Source: Rhodanobacteraceae bacterium
Lineage (GTDB): Bacteria > Pseudomonadota > Gammaproteobacteria > Xanthomonadales > SZUA-5
DNA: 64,000 nt
Reading direction: 5' to 3'
Assembly (NCBI GenBank): GCA_016713135.1
Contig: JADJPR010000001.1
Coordinates: 248,001-312,000, forward strand
Of this stretch, positions 19,064 to 27,297 are shown piece by piece. Numbering within the stretch: the first letter of the stretch is position 1; each line of letters begins with the position of its first letter. The notes under the pieces were generated by a model. That model was given only the letters and a program-made list of their open reading frames with translations, had not been told where the DNA came from and searched no databases. The translations under genes were made by a program, and so were the position numbers.

Positions 19064-19236
19064 AGCGGGGGAGGTGAAGCGGGGCAGGGGGCAGGGGAAA
19101 TGCTCGCGGCTCGTGCTTGCCGGCTCGTCCGGTGGAATGCCTCCAGATGCACGACCCGCACTTCGGCATTCACGAAGCCCGAAGGGGGTCTCCTGCCCCT
19201 CGCCCCGCTTCACCTCCCCCCGTGTCACCTGCCCCG
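19055..19236. repeat. Inverted-repeat element D with AGGTGAAGCGGGG arms
   Basis: The left arm (19055-19098) is GAGGTGAAGCGGGG repeated twice and followed by CAGGGGGCAGGGG. The right arm (19189-19236) is the reverse complement, CCTGCCCCTCGCCCCGCTTCACCTCCCCCC. The RCC1 gene stop codon (TGA, 19061-19063) is inside the first repeat word. The core contains AAATGCTCGCGGCTCGTGC. The element fills the space between the convergent RCC1 and lptG genes. Confidence 0.85.
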
Positions 19237-19244
19237 CTCGCTCG

Positions 19245-20321
19245 CTACTTCGCCGGCCGTCGCAGCGCCCACACAGTCAGCGCGATCAAGGCCAGCGGCG
19301 GACCGAGGTTCACCAGGATCAGGCCGTCGCGGTTGGTCTCGGCCAGGTTGATCAGGGTGCGCTGGCCGAAGTAGAAGCCGATGCCGAGCGCCATGCCGAG
19401 CAGCAGGCGCTGGCCGAGGCCGCCGCTGCGCAGATTGCCGAAGGCGAAGGGGGTGGCGGCGAAGGCCAGCGCGAGCGCCACCAGCGGGTAGAACACGCGG
19501 TACCAGAAGGCGCTTTCGAAGGCGAGCGCGTCGAGCTGGTTGACCCGCGCGTAGCGGATCGTTTCGTACAGGTCGGCCGTGCCCTGCTGGCGCGGGCGCA
19601 CCGTGTGCGATTCGATCAGGCCGGGATCCAGCAGCGTGGTCACGCTTGCGCTCTCCTCCTTGCCGCTTTTCACCTCGGCGTCGCTCAGCTGGTCGCGCAC
19701 GATGCCGGAAAGCTCGAAGCTGCCGCCGGTGTAGCGCGCGCGCTCGGCCTTGAGCACCTCCTGCATCCGCGCATCGGCGCCGAACTGGTAGCGCCAGACT
19801 TCCCACAAATCCACCTGGCCCGGCCCGCCGACGACGATGCGCTTGGCATTCCACACCGCCTGCCCATCGCGCAGCCACAGGCCGGAGCCGGAGAAGGCGA
19901 TGCCCTGCGATTTCGACTGCGCCGACAGGTCGGCGGCCATGCGGTCCGCACGTGGGCCGATCCATTCGCCCAGCACCAGCGCGACCACCAGCAGCAGTCC
20001 TACTGCGTAGACGCCGGCCACGCCGATGCGCAAGCGGCTGGCCCCGGCCGCCTGCAGCGCGATCAGCTCGCTGCGCGCGGCCAGCGCGCCCAGGCCAAGC
20101 ATGCAGCCGACCACCGCGGCGGTGGAAAACATCTGGTACAGCCGGCGCGGCACCGTCAGCGCGATGTACTCGAGCACCCGGGTCAGGTCATAACTGCCGA
20201 TGCCGATCTCGTCGAGTTCGTTGAGCAAGGCGAGCAGGGTGTCGAAGCCGACGAACACCACCCAGGCCAGCAGCACCGCCGGGATCACCGCCTTCAGCAC
20301 CAGCAGGTCGAGGCGGCTCAT
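19245..20321 (-). CDS. lptG: LPS export permease LptG
   Basis: Inner-membrane subunit of the LptB2FG ABC transporter, which extracts lipopolysaccharide from the inner membrane. The 358-aa product starts MSRLDLLVLKAVIPAVLLAW. Membrane segments flank a periplasmic beta-jellyroll (about 130-265), with three more helices at the end (VFYPLVALALAFAATPFAFG, LLLGMALGIGFYFGQRTLIN and LALIALTVWALRR). The coupling-helix region ARSELIALQAAGASRLRI near residue 80 is typical. The start overlaps the lptF stop (ATGA at 20318-20321), so the pair is translationally coupled. Length and fold are normal. Confidence 0.92.
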   Translation of the reverse strand: MSRLDLLVLKAVIPAVLLAWVVFVGFDTLLALLNELDEIGIGSYDLTRVLEYIALTVPRRLYQMFSTAAVVGCMLGLGALAARSELIALQAAGASRLRIGVAGVYAVGLLLVVALVLGEWIGPRADRMAADLSAQSKSQGIAFSGSGLWLRDGQAVWNAKRIVVGGPGQVDLWEVWRYQFGADARMQEVLKAERARYTGGSFELSGIVRDQLSDAEVKSGKEESASVTTLLDPGLIESHTVRPRQQGTADLYETIRYARVNQLDALAFESAFWYRVFYPLVALALAFAATPFAFGNLRSGGLGQRLLLGMALGIGFYFGQRTLINLAETNRDGLILVNLGPPLALIALTVWALRRPAK

Positions 20322-21424
20322 TTGACCCCCAGCGCCGCCAGTGCGCGCCGGCCGCGGTTCCAGGCCGCGAGCTCGCGGCCCCAGGCGATCGCCACCACCG
20401 CGAGGAAGCCGACGTGCACCCACCAGGTGCCGAGCCAGGCCGGCAGCGTGCCGGTCAGCGCCCACACGCGCGCCAGCTCGACCAGGTTCGAGTAGGTCAC
20501 GTACAGCAGGATCGCCACCACCACCTTGTCGTAGCGCGGCTGGCGCGGCGCACTCTGCGCCATCACCGGTGCCAGCATCAGCAGCAGCATCAGCACCAGC
20601 GGCTGCGCCAGCCGACGGGTCAGTTCGGCATCCGATTCGAGGTCGTCGGCCAGCCACAGCGAGAGCGTGCTGCGCGCCTGGCGCGGGTCCTCTCCGGTCT
20701 CGCTGGTCTGGCGCGGGAAAGTGATGTCGGCGCGTTCGAAGCGGATGCGCCGGTAGCCGGGCTCGCCCGGCTTGCCGTCGACCCGCTCGCCGGCATCCAG
20801 CCGCAGCACCACCTCATCGGCCGTCTCGTCGATCTCGATCGAGCCGCGCCGCGCAGTCAGCACCACGCGGTGGCCGTCGCGCTCGCGCACCAGCATGATC
20901 TCGTCGACGCTGCGCTGGTCGGCGCTGACATTCGACACATAGAGCACGCCGGCATCGCCGGGCAGCTCGACGAAACGCCCCGAGGACAATCCGGCTACCG
21001 CGACCGAGCGTTGCGTCTCCACGATCATCTTCGCCGCGATCTCGCGCCCCAGCGGCGCGATGTAGAAGGCCAGCGCCGCCTGCAGCAGCACCAATAGCAG
21101 CGTGGTGCGCAGCAGCGGCCGCAGCGTGCGCAGCGGCCCGTAGCCGGAGGCGGCGAGCACCGCCATCTCGCTGTCGCGATACAGCCGCCCGTAGGCCAGC
21201 AGCACCGCGAGCAGGCTGCCGAGCGGCAGCAGCAGCGTCAGCGCCTCCGGGATCCGCAGGCCGATCTGGCTGAGCAGCAGCACCGGCGGCACCTTGCCGC
21301 GCGCGATCTTGTTCAGCACGTCCGTCAGCAGGCCGCCGAGCACCACCAGCAACAGGATCGCGAGCACGCCGGCCAGGGCGTACCAGACTTCGCGTTCGAG
21401 GTAGCGGTCGGCGCGGGAGGTCAT
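20318..21424 (-). CDS. lptF: LPS export permease LptF
   Basis: Partner of LptG in the LPS-extracting ABC transporter. The 368-aa product starts MTSRADRYLEREVWYALAGV, the typical LptF opening. Six membrane helices surround a periplasmic jellyroll. The region LLAYGRLYRDSEMAVLAASG is the coupling helix. The jellyroll includes SVAVAGLSSGRFVELPGD and ARRGSIEIDETADEVVLRL. Gene order lptF-lptG next to divergent pepA and holC is standard in gammaproteobacteria. The start codon at 21424 lies at the edge of inverted-repeat element B, so its promoter must be in or beyond that element. Confidence 0.92.
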   Translation of the reverse strand: MTSRADRYLEREVWYALAGVLAILLLVVLGGLLTDVLNKIARGKVPPVLLLSQIGLRIPEALTLLLPLGSLLAVLLAYGRLYRDSEMAVLAASGYGPLRTLRPLLRTTLLLVLLQAALAFYIAPLGREIAAKMIVETQRSVAVAGLSSGRFVELPGDAGVLYVSNVSADQRSVDEIMLVRERDGHRVVLTARRGSIEIDETADEVVLRLDAGERVDGKPGEPGYRRIRFERADITFPRQTSETGEDPRQARSTLSLWLADDLESDAELTRRLAQPLVLMLLLMLAPVMAQSAPRQPRYDKVVVAILLYVTYSNLVELARVWALTGTLPAWLGTWWVHVGFLAVVAIAWGRELAAWNRGRRALAALGVK

Positions 21425-21545
21425 TGCGGGTTGTGGGTTGTGGGTTCTGGGTTGTGGGCAGAAACGGCCGGCATGTTCGCGATCAGGTCGCGAGTCACGG
21501 GCTCTGGCTGCCCACAACCCACAACTCACAACCCACAACCGGCAA
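21425..21545. repeat. Inverted-repeat element B with GGTTGTG arms
   Basis: The left arm (21427-21461) is GGGTTGTGGGTTGTGGGTTC followed by TGGGTTGTGGGCAG, and the right arm (21508-21540) is its reverse complement. The words match element A at 2467-2720. The element lies between the divergent lptF and pepA genes and so overlaps the place where both promoters would be expected. Confidence 0.85.
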
Positions 21546-21659
21546 CAACTGGGCCATACCCGCCGGGTCGGGCTAGACTCTCGGGTCTGCCCGGCCCATC
21601 GGTCGCGCATTCTGCCCGCCGCCGGGCAGGCTTGGCCAATTCGCTTCCGGAGACCGTTC

Positions 21660-23129
21660 ATGCTGGAGTTCAAGCCCCTCACTGTGCGTCCCAAGGACGT
21701 GGCCGCCTCGCTGGTGATCGTCGGTGTTTACGAGGAGCGCATGCTGACCAGCGCCGCGGCGGAGCTGGATGCCGCCGGCGGTGGTGCGCTCAAGCGCCTG
21801 ATGGAAAGCGGCGACGTGACCGGGCGCGTCGGCACCACCGCGCTGCTGCACCAGCTGACCGGGCTGTCGGCGCCGCGCGTGCTGGTGGTCGGCCTGGGCG
21901 AGCAGCGCAAGTTCGACGCCGCGCGCTTCCTGCGCGCCACGCGCGAGGCGCACAAGGCGCTGAAGGGCCTGCCGGTGGACACCGTCGCCTCCTACCTGAC
22001 CGAGGTCGAGGTGCCGAAGCAGGACATGGCGTGGAAGCTCAGCCAGTCGGCGCTGGCCGCCGATTACGCCGCCTACAAGTACACCGCGACGCTCAAGGCG
22101 CGCCCGGAGCGCATCGAGTTGCGCGAGGTGCAGTTCAGCAGCGGCGCCTACACCGGCGACGCGCTGGAGCGCGCCAGCGGGGTGGCCGCCGGCGTGCGCC
22201 TGGCGCGGGAGCTCGGCAACCTGCCGCCGAACATCTGCAACCCGGCCTATCTCGCCGAGCAGGCGCACGAATTGTCGCGCCGCCACCCCGAGATCTCGGT
22301 GCAGGTGCTCGAGCGCGCGGAGATGGAGACCCTCGGCATGGGCGCGCTGCTGGCGGTGTCCGCCGGCAGCGAGAACGCGCCCAAGCTGATCGCGATGGAC
22401 TACAAGGGCCAGGGCGGCGGCAAACCCTTCGTGTTCGTCGGCAAGGGCATCACCTTCGACACCGGCGGCATCGACATCAAGCCGGCCGCCGGCATGGAGG
22501 AAATGAAGTTCGACATGTGCGGCGCCGCCGCGGTGTTCGGCCTGATGGAAGCGGTCGCGCGGCTCAAGCTGCCGCTGCGCGTCGTCGGCATCACCCCGGC
22601 GGTGGAGAACATGCCGGATGGCCGCAGCTACCGCCCGTCCGACGTGGTCAAGACCATGGCCGGGCACCAGGTGGAGATCCTCAACACCGACGCCGAAGGC
22701 CGCCTGATCCTGTGCGATGCGCTGACCTGGGCGCAGCGCTATGAGCCGCATACGCTGATCGACATCGCCACCCTGACCGGCGCCTGCGTGGTCGCGCTCG
22801 GCACCCACGCCACCGGCCTGATGAGCCGCGACGACGAACTGGCCGACTCGCTGCTCGCCGCCGGCGAGGCCAGCATGGACCGCGCCTGGCGCCTGCCGTT
22901 GTGGGAGGACTACCAGAGCCAGCTCGACACCGGTTTCGCCGACTTCGCCAACATCGGCGGCAAGTACGGCGGCGCGATCACCGCCGGCTGCTTCCTGTCG
23001 CGCTTCACCGAAGGCCAGCGCTGGGCCCACCTGGACATCGCCGGCACCGCCTGGGACGCCGGGCGCAAGGGCACCGCGACCGGCCGCCCGGTGGGGATGC
23101 TGGTGGAGTGGTTGTTGGGACAGCAGTAA
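21660..23129 (+). CDS. pepA: Leucyl aminopeptidase PepA (M17)
   Basis: Two-zinc aminopeptidase that releases N-terminal residues from peptides; in E. coli the hexamer also binds DNA as a Xer accessory factor. The 489-aa product starts MLEFKPLTVRPKDVAASLVI. Metal ligands and the catalytic Lys are in GKGITFDTGGIDIK, MKFDMCGAA and the M17 signature NTDAEGRL. The C-terminal GKYGGAITAGCFLSRF is also conserved. Length is normal. xerD lies in this window too. The stop codon starts the first arm of repeat element E, and holC follows. Confidence 0.94.
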   Translation: MLEFKPLTVRPKDVAASLVIVGVYEERMLTSAAAELDAAGGGALKRLMESGDVTGRVGTTALLHQLTGLSAPRVLVVGLGEQRKFDAARFLRATREAHKALKGLPVDTVASYLTEVEVPKQDMAWKLSQSALAADYAAYKYTATLKARPERIELREVQFSSGAYTGDALERASGVAAGVRLARELGNLPPNICNPAYLAEQAHELSRRHPEISVQVLERAEMETLGMGALLAVSAGSENAPKLIAMDYKGQGGGKPFVFVGKGITFDTGGIDIKPAAGMEEMKFDMCGAAAVFGLMEAVARLKLPLRVVGITPAVENMPDGRSYRPSDVVKTMAGHQVEILNTDAEGRLILCDALTWAQRYEPHTLIDIATLTGACVVALGTHATGLMSRDDELADSLLAAGEASMDRAWRLPLWEDYQSQLDTGFADFANIGGKYGGAITAGCFLSRFTEGQRWAHLDIAGTAWDAGRKGTATGRPVGMLVEWLLGQQ

Positions 23130-23263
23130 AAAGTGAAAGGTGAAAAGTGAAAGGGGGAGCACGCGCGCGATCGCGTCTCCTCTTCACGTTTCACCCCACT
23201 CCGCCGCCGCACGTTCCCAATCTCGCGCGCCTCTCTTTCACTTTTCACCTTTCACTTCTCACA
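23127..23263. repeat. Inverted-repeat element E with GTGAAAG arms
   Basis: The left arm (23127-23158) begins at the pepA stop: TAAAAAGTGAAAGGTGAAAA, then GTGAAAGGGGGA. The right arm (23232-23262) is its reverse complement and ends just before the holC start. A third partial arm (CTTCACGTTTCACCCC, 23183-23198) lies in the core. The element is essentially the whole pepA-holC intergenic space. Confidence 0.85.
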
Positions 23264-23273
23264 GCTCTACCCA

Positions 23274-23696
23274 GTGCCTCGCGCCGACTTCTACCTGATC
23301 GACAAGCCCAAGTACCGCGAGCAGCCGCTGCGGGTGGTCTGCGTTCTGGCCAAGCGCGCGTACGCGGCGGAGATCCCGACGCTGATCCTGGCGCGCACGC
23401 TGGACGAGGCCGAGGCACTGGACGATCTGCTCTGGTCCTTCGAACCCGACGCCTTCATCCCGCACCAGATCGCCGGGGATGAGGAAGACGACTACACCGC
23501 GGTGCTGATCGCGCCGCCGGGCGCGCAGGTGGCCGACCGCCCGCTGGTGATCAATTTGCGCGAGGAATGCGCACCCGGCAGCTACGAGACGGTCAAGGAA
23601 GTCGTCGCCGCCGACCCCGCCGAACGCGATGGCTCGCGCAAGCGCTGGGCGGAGTACCGCAAACGCGGGTTCGAGGTGCAGAAGTTCGATCTGTAG
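23274..23696 (+). CDS. holC: DNA polymerase III chi subunit HolC
   Basis: Clamp-loader accessory subunit that links the polymerase to SSB. The 140-aa product starts at a GTG (MPRADFYLIDKPKYREQPLR). The opening ADFYLID, the LARTLDEAEALDDLLWSFEP block and FIPHQI are typical of HolC. Position directly after pepA is the usual gammaproteobacterial order, but the next gene here is aceE rather than the usual valS. Both sides are filled by tandem-word inverted repeats (elements E and F). Confidence 0.9.
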   Translation: MPRADFYLIDKPKYREQPLRVVCVLAKRAYAAEIPTLILARTLDEAEALDDLLWSFEPDAFIPHQIAGDEEDDYTAVLIAPPGAQVADRPLVINLREECAPGSYETVKEVVAADPAERDGSRKRWAEYRKRGFEVQKFDL

Positions 23697-23845
23697 CGGG
23701 GCACGGGGCACGGGGCACGGGAGAGGCTCGCATGCGGCAGCGACCCCGCAAGTAACTGTTCCCTCGAATTCCCAACTCAGCGCTCGAAACTGAATCTGGC
23801 CCGAGGTTTTCCCGTGCCCCGTGCCCCGTGCCCCGTGCCCCTCTT
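23697..23845. repeat. Inverted-repeat element F with GGGGCAC arms
   Basis: The left arm (23697-23726) is three or four GGGGCAC words starting immediately after the holC stop. The right arm (23811-23845) is the reverse complement, four GTGCCCC words. The core begins GAGAGGCTCGCATGCGGCAG, which resembles the inner edges of elements C and G. It occupies most of the gap before aceE. Confidence 0.85.
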
Positions 23846-23899
23846 CTCCAGTCCATAATCCCCCGACTACGCAATCGACGACTCGCCGCGGGAGGGCGC

Positions 23900-26607
23900 A
23901 TGGACCAGAAGATCGACGTGACCAGGACCGATATCGACGCGGCCGAGACCCAGGAGTGGCTGGACGCGCTGGAGGCGGTGCTCGAACGCGACGGGCCGGA
24001 GCGCGCGCATTTCCTGCTCAACCACCTGGTCGAGCTGAGCCGCCGCGCCGGGGCCCTGATGCCCTTCGACCCGACCACCGAGTACATCAACACCATCCCG
24101 CCGCACCTGGAGGCCAAGAGCCCGGGCGACCACGCGCTGGAATGGCGCATCCGCACCATCCTGCGCTGGAACGCGATGGCGATGGTGGTGCGCGCCAACC
24201 GCAAGCCGGGCGAACTCGGCGGCCACATCGCGAGCTTCGCATCGCGGCGACGCTCTACGACGTCGGCTTCAACCATTTCTGGCATGCGCCGACGGCCACC
24301 CACCCGGGCGACCTGCTCTACATCCAGGGCCATTCCTCGCCCGGCGTCTACGCACGCGCCTTCCTCGAAGGGCGCCTGTCGTCCGACCAGCTCGACCACT
24401 TCCGCATGGAAGTCGACGGCAAGGGCATCAGCTCCTATCCGCACCCCTGGCTGATGCCGGATTTCTGGCAGACGCCAACGGTGTCGATGGGCCTGGGTCC
24501 GATCACCGCCATCTACCAGGCGCGCTTCTTCAAGTACCTGGAGCACCGCGGGCTGATCGCGCCGAGCAAGCGCAAGGTCTGGTGCTTCATGGGCGACGGC
24601 GAGTCGGATGAACCCGAATCGCTGGGCGCGATCGCGCTCGCCGGTCGCGAGGGCCTGGACAACCTGGTCTTCGTCATCAACTGCAATCTGCAGCGCCTGG
24701 ACGGCCCGGTGCGCGGCAACGCCAAGATCGTGCAGGAACTGGAAGGCGTGTTCCGCGGTGCCGGCTGGAACGTGCTCAAGGTGCTCTGGGGCGGCCACTG
24801 GGATCCGCTGTTCGCGCGCGACAGCAAGGGCGCCCTGCGCAAGATCATGATGGACACCGTCGACGGCGAGTACCAGAACTACAAGGCCAAGGGCGGCGCG
24901 TACACCCGCGAGCAGTTCTTCGGCAAGACGCCGGAGACCGCGGCGATGGTCGCCAACATGTCCGACTACGACATCTGGCACCTCAACCGCGGCGGCCACG
25001 ATCCGCACAAGGTCTACGCCGCCTATCACTCGGCCGTGAACCACGCGGGCGAGCCCACCGTGATCCTGGCCAAGACGGTCAAGGGTTACGGCATGGGCAA
25101 GGCCGGCGAGGCGCAGAACATCACGCACCAGCAGAAGAAGATGGACAGCGCCGCGGTCAAGGCCTTCCGCGACCGCTTCAACATCCCGATCCCGGACGAC
25201 AAGCTGGAGGAAGTGCCGTACTACCACCCGGGCCCGGACTCGGTGGAAGTGAAGTACATGCTGGAGCGCCGCGCGGCGCTCGGCGGCTCGCTGCCGCAGC
25301 GCCGGCGCAAGGCCGACGAGGCCCTGCCCGCGCCCAAGCTGGAGGTCTTCGAGCGCCTGCTGAAGTCTTCCGGCGAGCGCGAGATCAGCACCACGATGGC
25401 CTTCGTGCAGGCGCTCAACCTGATCCTGCGCGATGCCGCGGTGGGACCGCGCACGGTGCCGATCGTCGCCGACGAGGCGCGCACCTTCGGCATGGAAGGC
25501 CTGTTCCGCCAGATCGGCATCTACGCGCCCTTCGGCCAGAAGTACAAGCCGATGGACGCCGACCAGCTGATGTACTACCGCGAGGACACCGCGGGCCAGG
25601 TGCTGCAGGAAGGCATCACCGAGGCCGGCGCGTTCAGCTCCTGGCTGGCGGCGGCGACCAGCTACAGCACCAACAACCTGCAGATGCTGCCGTTCTTCAT
25701 CTTCTACTCGATGTTCGGCATGCAGCGCGTGGGCGACCTCGCCTGGCTGGCCGGCGACATGCGCGCGCGCGGCTTCCTGCTCGGCGCTACCGCCGGCCGC
25801 ACCACGCTGAACGGCGAAGGCCTGCAGCATGAGGACGGCCACTCGCACCTGCTCGCCGGCGCGATCCCGAACTGCAAGAGCTACGACCCGACCTTCGCCT
25901 TCGAGGTTGCGGTGATCCTGCAGCACGGCATGCAGCGCATGCTCACCGAGCAGCACGACGAGTACTACTACATCACCCTGATGAACGAGAACTACCCGCA
26001 CCCGGAGATGCCGGAGGGCGCGGCGGAGGGCGTGATCCGCGGGATGTACAAGCTGAGTGAAGCGGGGCAAGGGTCAGGGGGCAAGGGGAAGAGCAAGAAG
26101 CCGGCGTTGCACGTGAATTTGCTGGGGTCGGGGACGATCCTGCGCGAGGCGATGGCGGCGGCGGAGCTGCTGGCGAACGACTTCGGCGTGGCCTCGACGA
26201 TCTGGTCCTGCCCGAGCTTCAACGAGCTGCGCCGCGATGGCGTCGATGCCGAGCGCCACAACCGCCTGCATCCGCTCGGAGAGCAGCGCATGCCCTATGT
26301 CGCCCAGTTGCTGGCCGGCCAGGGCGGCCCGGCGGTCGCCGCCACCGACTATGTGCGCGCCTACGCCGAGCAGATCCGGCCCTACCTGCCGCACGGCATG
26401 CGCTACAACGTGCTCGGCACCGACGGCTTCGGCCGCTCCGACACCCGCGCCAACCTGCGCCGCTTCTTCGAGGTCGACCGCTTCCACATCGCGGTCGCCG
26501 CGCTGTCCGCGCTGGCCGACGAGGGCAGCGTGGACCGCAAGCTCGTCGCGCAGGCCATCGCAAAGTACGGCATCGATACGGAAAGGGCGAATCCGGAGAC
26601 GGTGTGA
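23900..26607 (+). CDS. aceE: Pyruvate dehydrogenase E1 component AceE (frameshifted)
   Basis: Homodimeric thiamin-diphosphate E1 of the pyruvate dehydrogenase complex, about 902 aa (E. coli 887). Start ATG at 23900 (MDQKIDVTRTDIDAAETQEW). A one-base deletion near 24241 splits it: GGHIASFAS is in one frame and AATLYDVGFNHF continues in the next. The TPP motif GDGESDEPES...NLVFVINCNLQRLDGPVRGN is intact, as are HGHSSPG-type contacts (IQGHSSPG) and EGLQHEDGHSH. A glycine/lysine-rich insertion (KLSEAGQGSGGKGKSKKP, 26052-26105) replaces a shorter loop of the family and is encoded by a G-rich stretch like the arm of element D. As aceE is normally essential, the frameshift may be a sequence error. 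Confidence 0.88.
26057..26098. repeat. Solo D-type repeat arm inside aceE
   Basis: The stretch GTGAAGCGGGGCAAGGGTCA, followed by GGGGGCAAGGGGAAG, closely matches the left arm of element D (GTGAAGCGGGGCAGGGGGCA then GGGGAAATG). It lies in frame within aceE and accounts for the extra loop residues. No complementary arm is near. Confidence 0.7.
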
Positions 26608-26622
26608 GGGCGTTGCTCAGCT

Positions 26623-26656
26623 GATCGCGCCGCTTCCTGTCTGGAGCGGCGCGATC
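26623..26656 (+). terminator. Perfect hairpin after aceE
   Basis: A perfect 12-bp stem (GATCGCGCCGCT / AGCGGCGCGATC) with a 10-base loop begins 15 bases after the aceE stop. It has no clear T-tract. It is a candidate intrinsic terminator or mRNA 3'-end stabiliser. Confidence 0.55.
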
Positions 26657-26714
26657 CGGGCTGGTGGTCGCCCGAGCCCTTGACTCGCCACCATCGAGCG
26701 CCACCCGATCGGCC

Positions 26715-26935
26715 TGATTCCTCCTTGGGATTTCTGCCAAGCTGCTCGCCTCACCCGCCAGCCGACGATGGATCGGATGCAGATGCACCTCTCGTTGCGC
26801 TCACTTGTGCGCGCGCTGCGTATGCCTTGGTCGTGGCGCTGACCCTGGGTCCGGCGGCGGTGGGATCGATGTTCGCCGTCGTGCAGCGTTGCGGCGACCT
26901 GGGTCAAGGCCTCGATGTTCCCGCTCCCGCGGGTG
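26715..26935 (+). pseudogene. Remnant of an ADOP/MacB-type permease gene
   Basis: The segment resembles the 5' part of the permease gene at 40229 and even its upstream region: TTCTGCCAAGCTGCTCGCC here against TTCTGCGAAGCTGGTCGCC there. Then come CTGACCCTGGGTCCGGCGGC / CTGACCCTGGGCCTGGCGGC and GATGTTCGCCGTCGTGCA / GATGTTCGCCATCGTGCA. A later block, GCGGCGACCTGGGTCA with CCTCGATGTTCCCGCT, matches 40557-40595, so roughly 200 bases of the middle are missing. Frameshifts and a stop are present. It is a decayed paralogue, not a working gene. Confidence 0.75.
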
Positions 26936-26937
26936 CC

Positions 26938-27105
26938 CCTTTCAGCCACTCCGCGCTCGACATCAAGAGCTACGCGATGGCCCTGCTGCAACAGCCCTAC
27001 CGCCACATCAGCAAGCGCACCATGCCGCCCGAATGGCATGACCCACTGCCGCACACCCACGTCGCCCTCGACGACGCCAAGGCGCAGGGGACGTTTTTAG
27101 AGTGG
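26938..27105 (+). pseudogene. 3'-terminal fragment of a 3'-5' exonuclease gene
   Basis: The translation SHSALDIKSYAMALL, then RHISKRTMPPEWHDPLPHTH and VALDDAKAQGTFL, matches the C-terminal part of a DnaQ/RNase T-fold exonuclease, in which H-x4-D of HTHVALDD carries the last metal ligand. The N-terminal exonuclease motifs are absent, because the fragment follows directly on the permease remnant. It is therefore a truncated relic. The whole 26608-27297 gap otherwise holds only the hairpin after aceE and unassigned sequence leading to hsdR. Confidence 0.7.
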
Positions 27106-27297
27106 GGCGCTGAGGGGATCTTGGAGATCACGCGCTCTGGTGGCAAGTTTCCGGGGTCGCCGCAGCGGTACCCATTGTTGCAGTATCTGGCCTCTCGCCC
27201 TGGACCTGCCGCACTCTCGATCTGACATGAGATGCCCGTTCACCAGCGTGCGCATGGTGAGGTCCTCTAATCCGGCCTCGACGCGACGGCGGCCCCG

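Noticed and set aside
16106..19228. A 1040-codon open frame on the minus strand opposite the RCC1 gene
   Set aside because: The plus strand has regular CWG repeats and a signal peptide; the antisense product is Arg/Ala-rich without motifs.
23697..23845. Tandem GGGGCAC words considered as a CRISPR array
   Set aside because: The words abut with no spacers of constant length and are mirrored as an inverted repeat; no cas genes are present.
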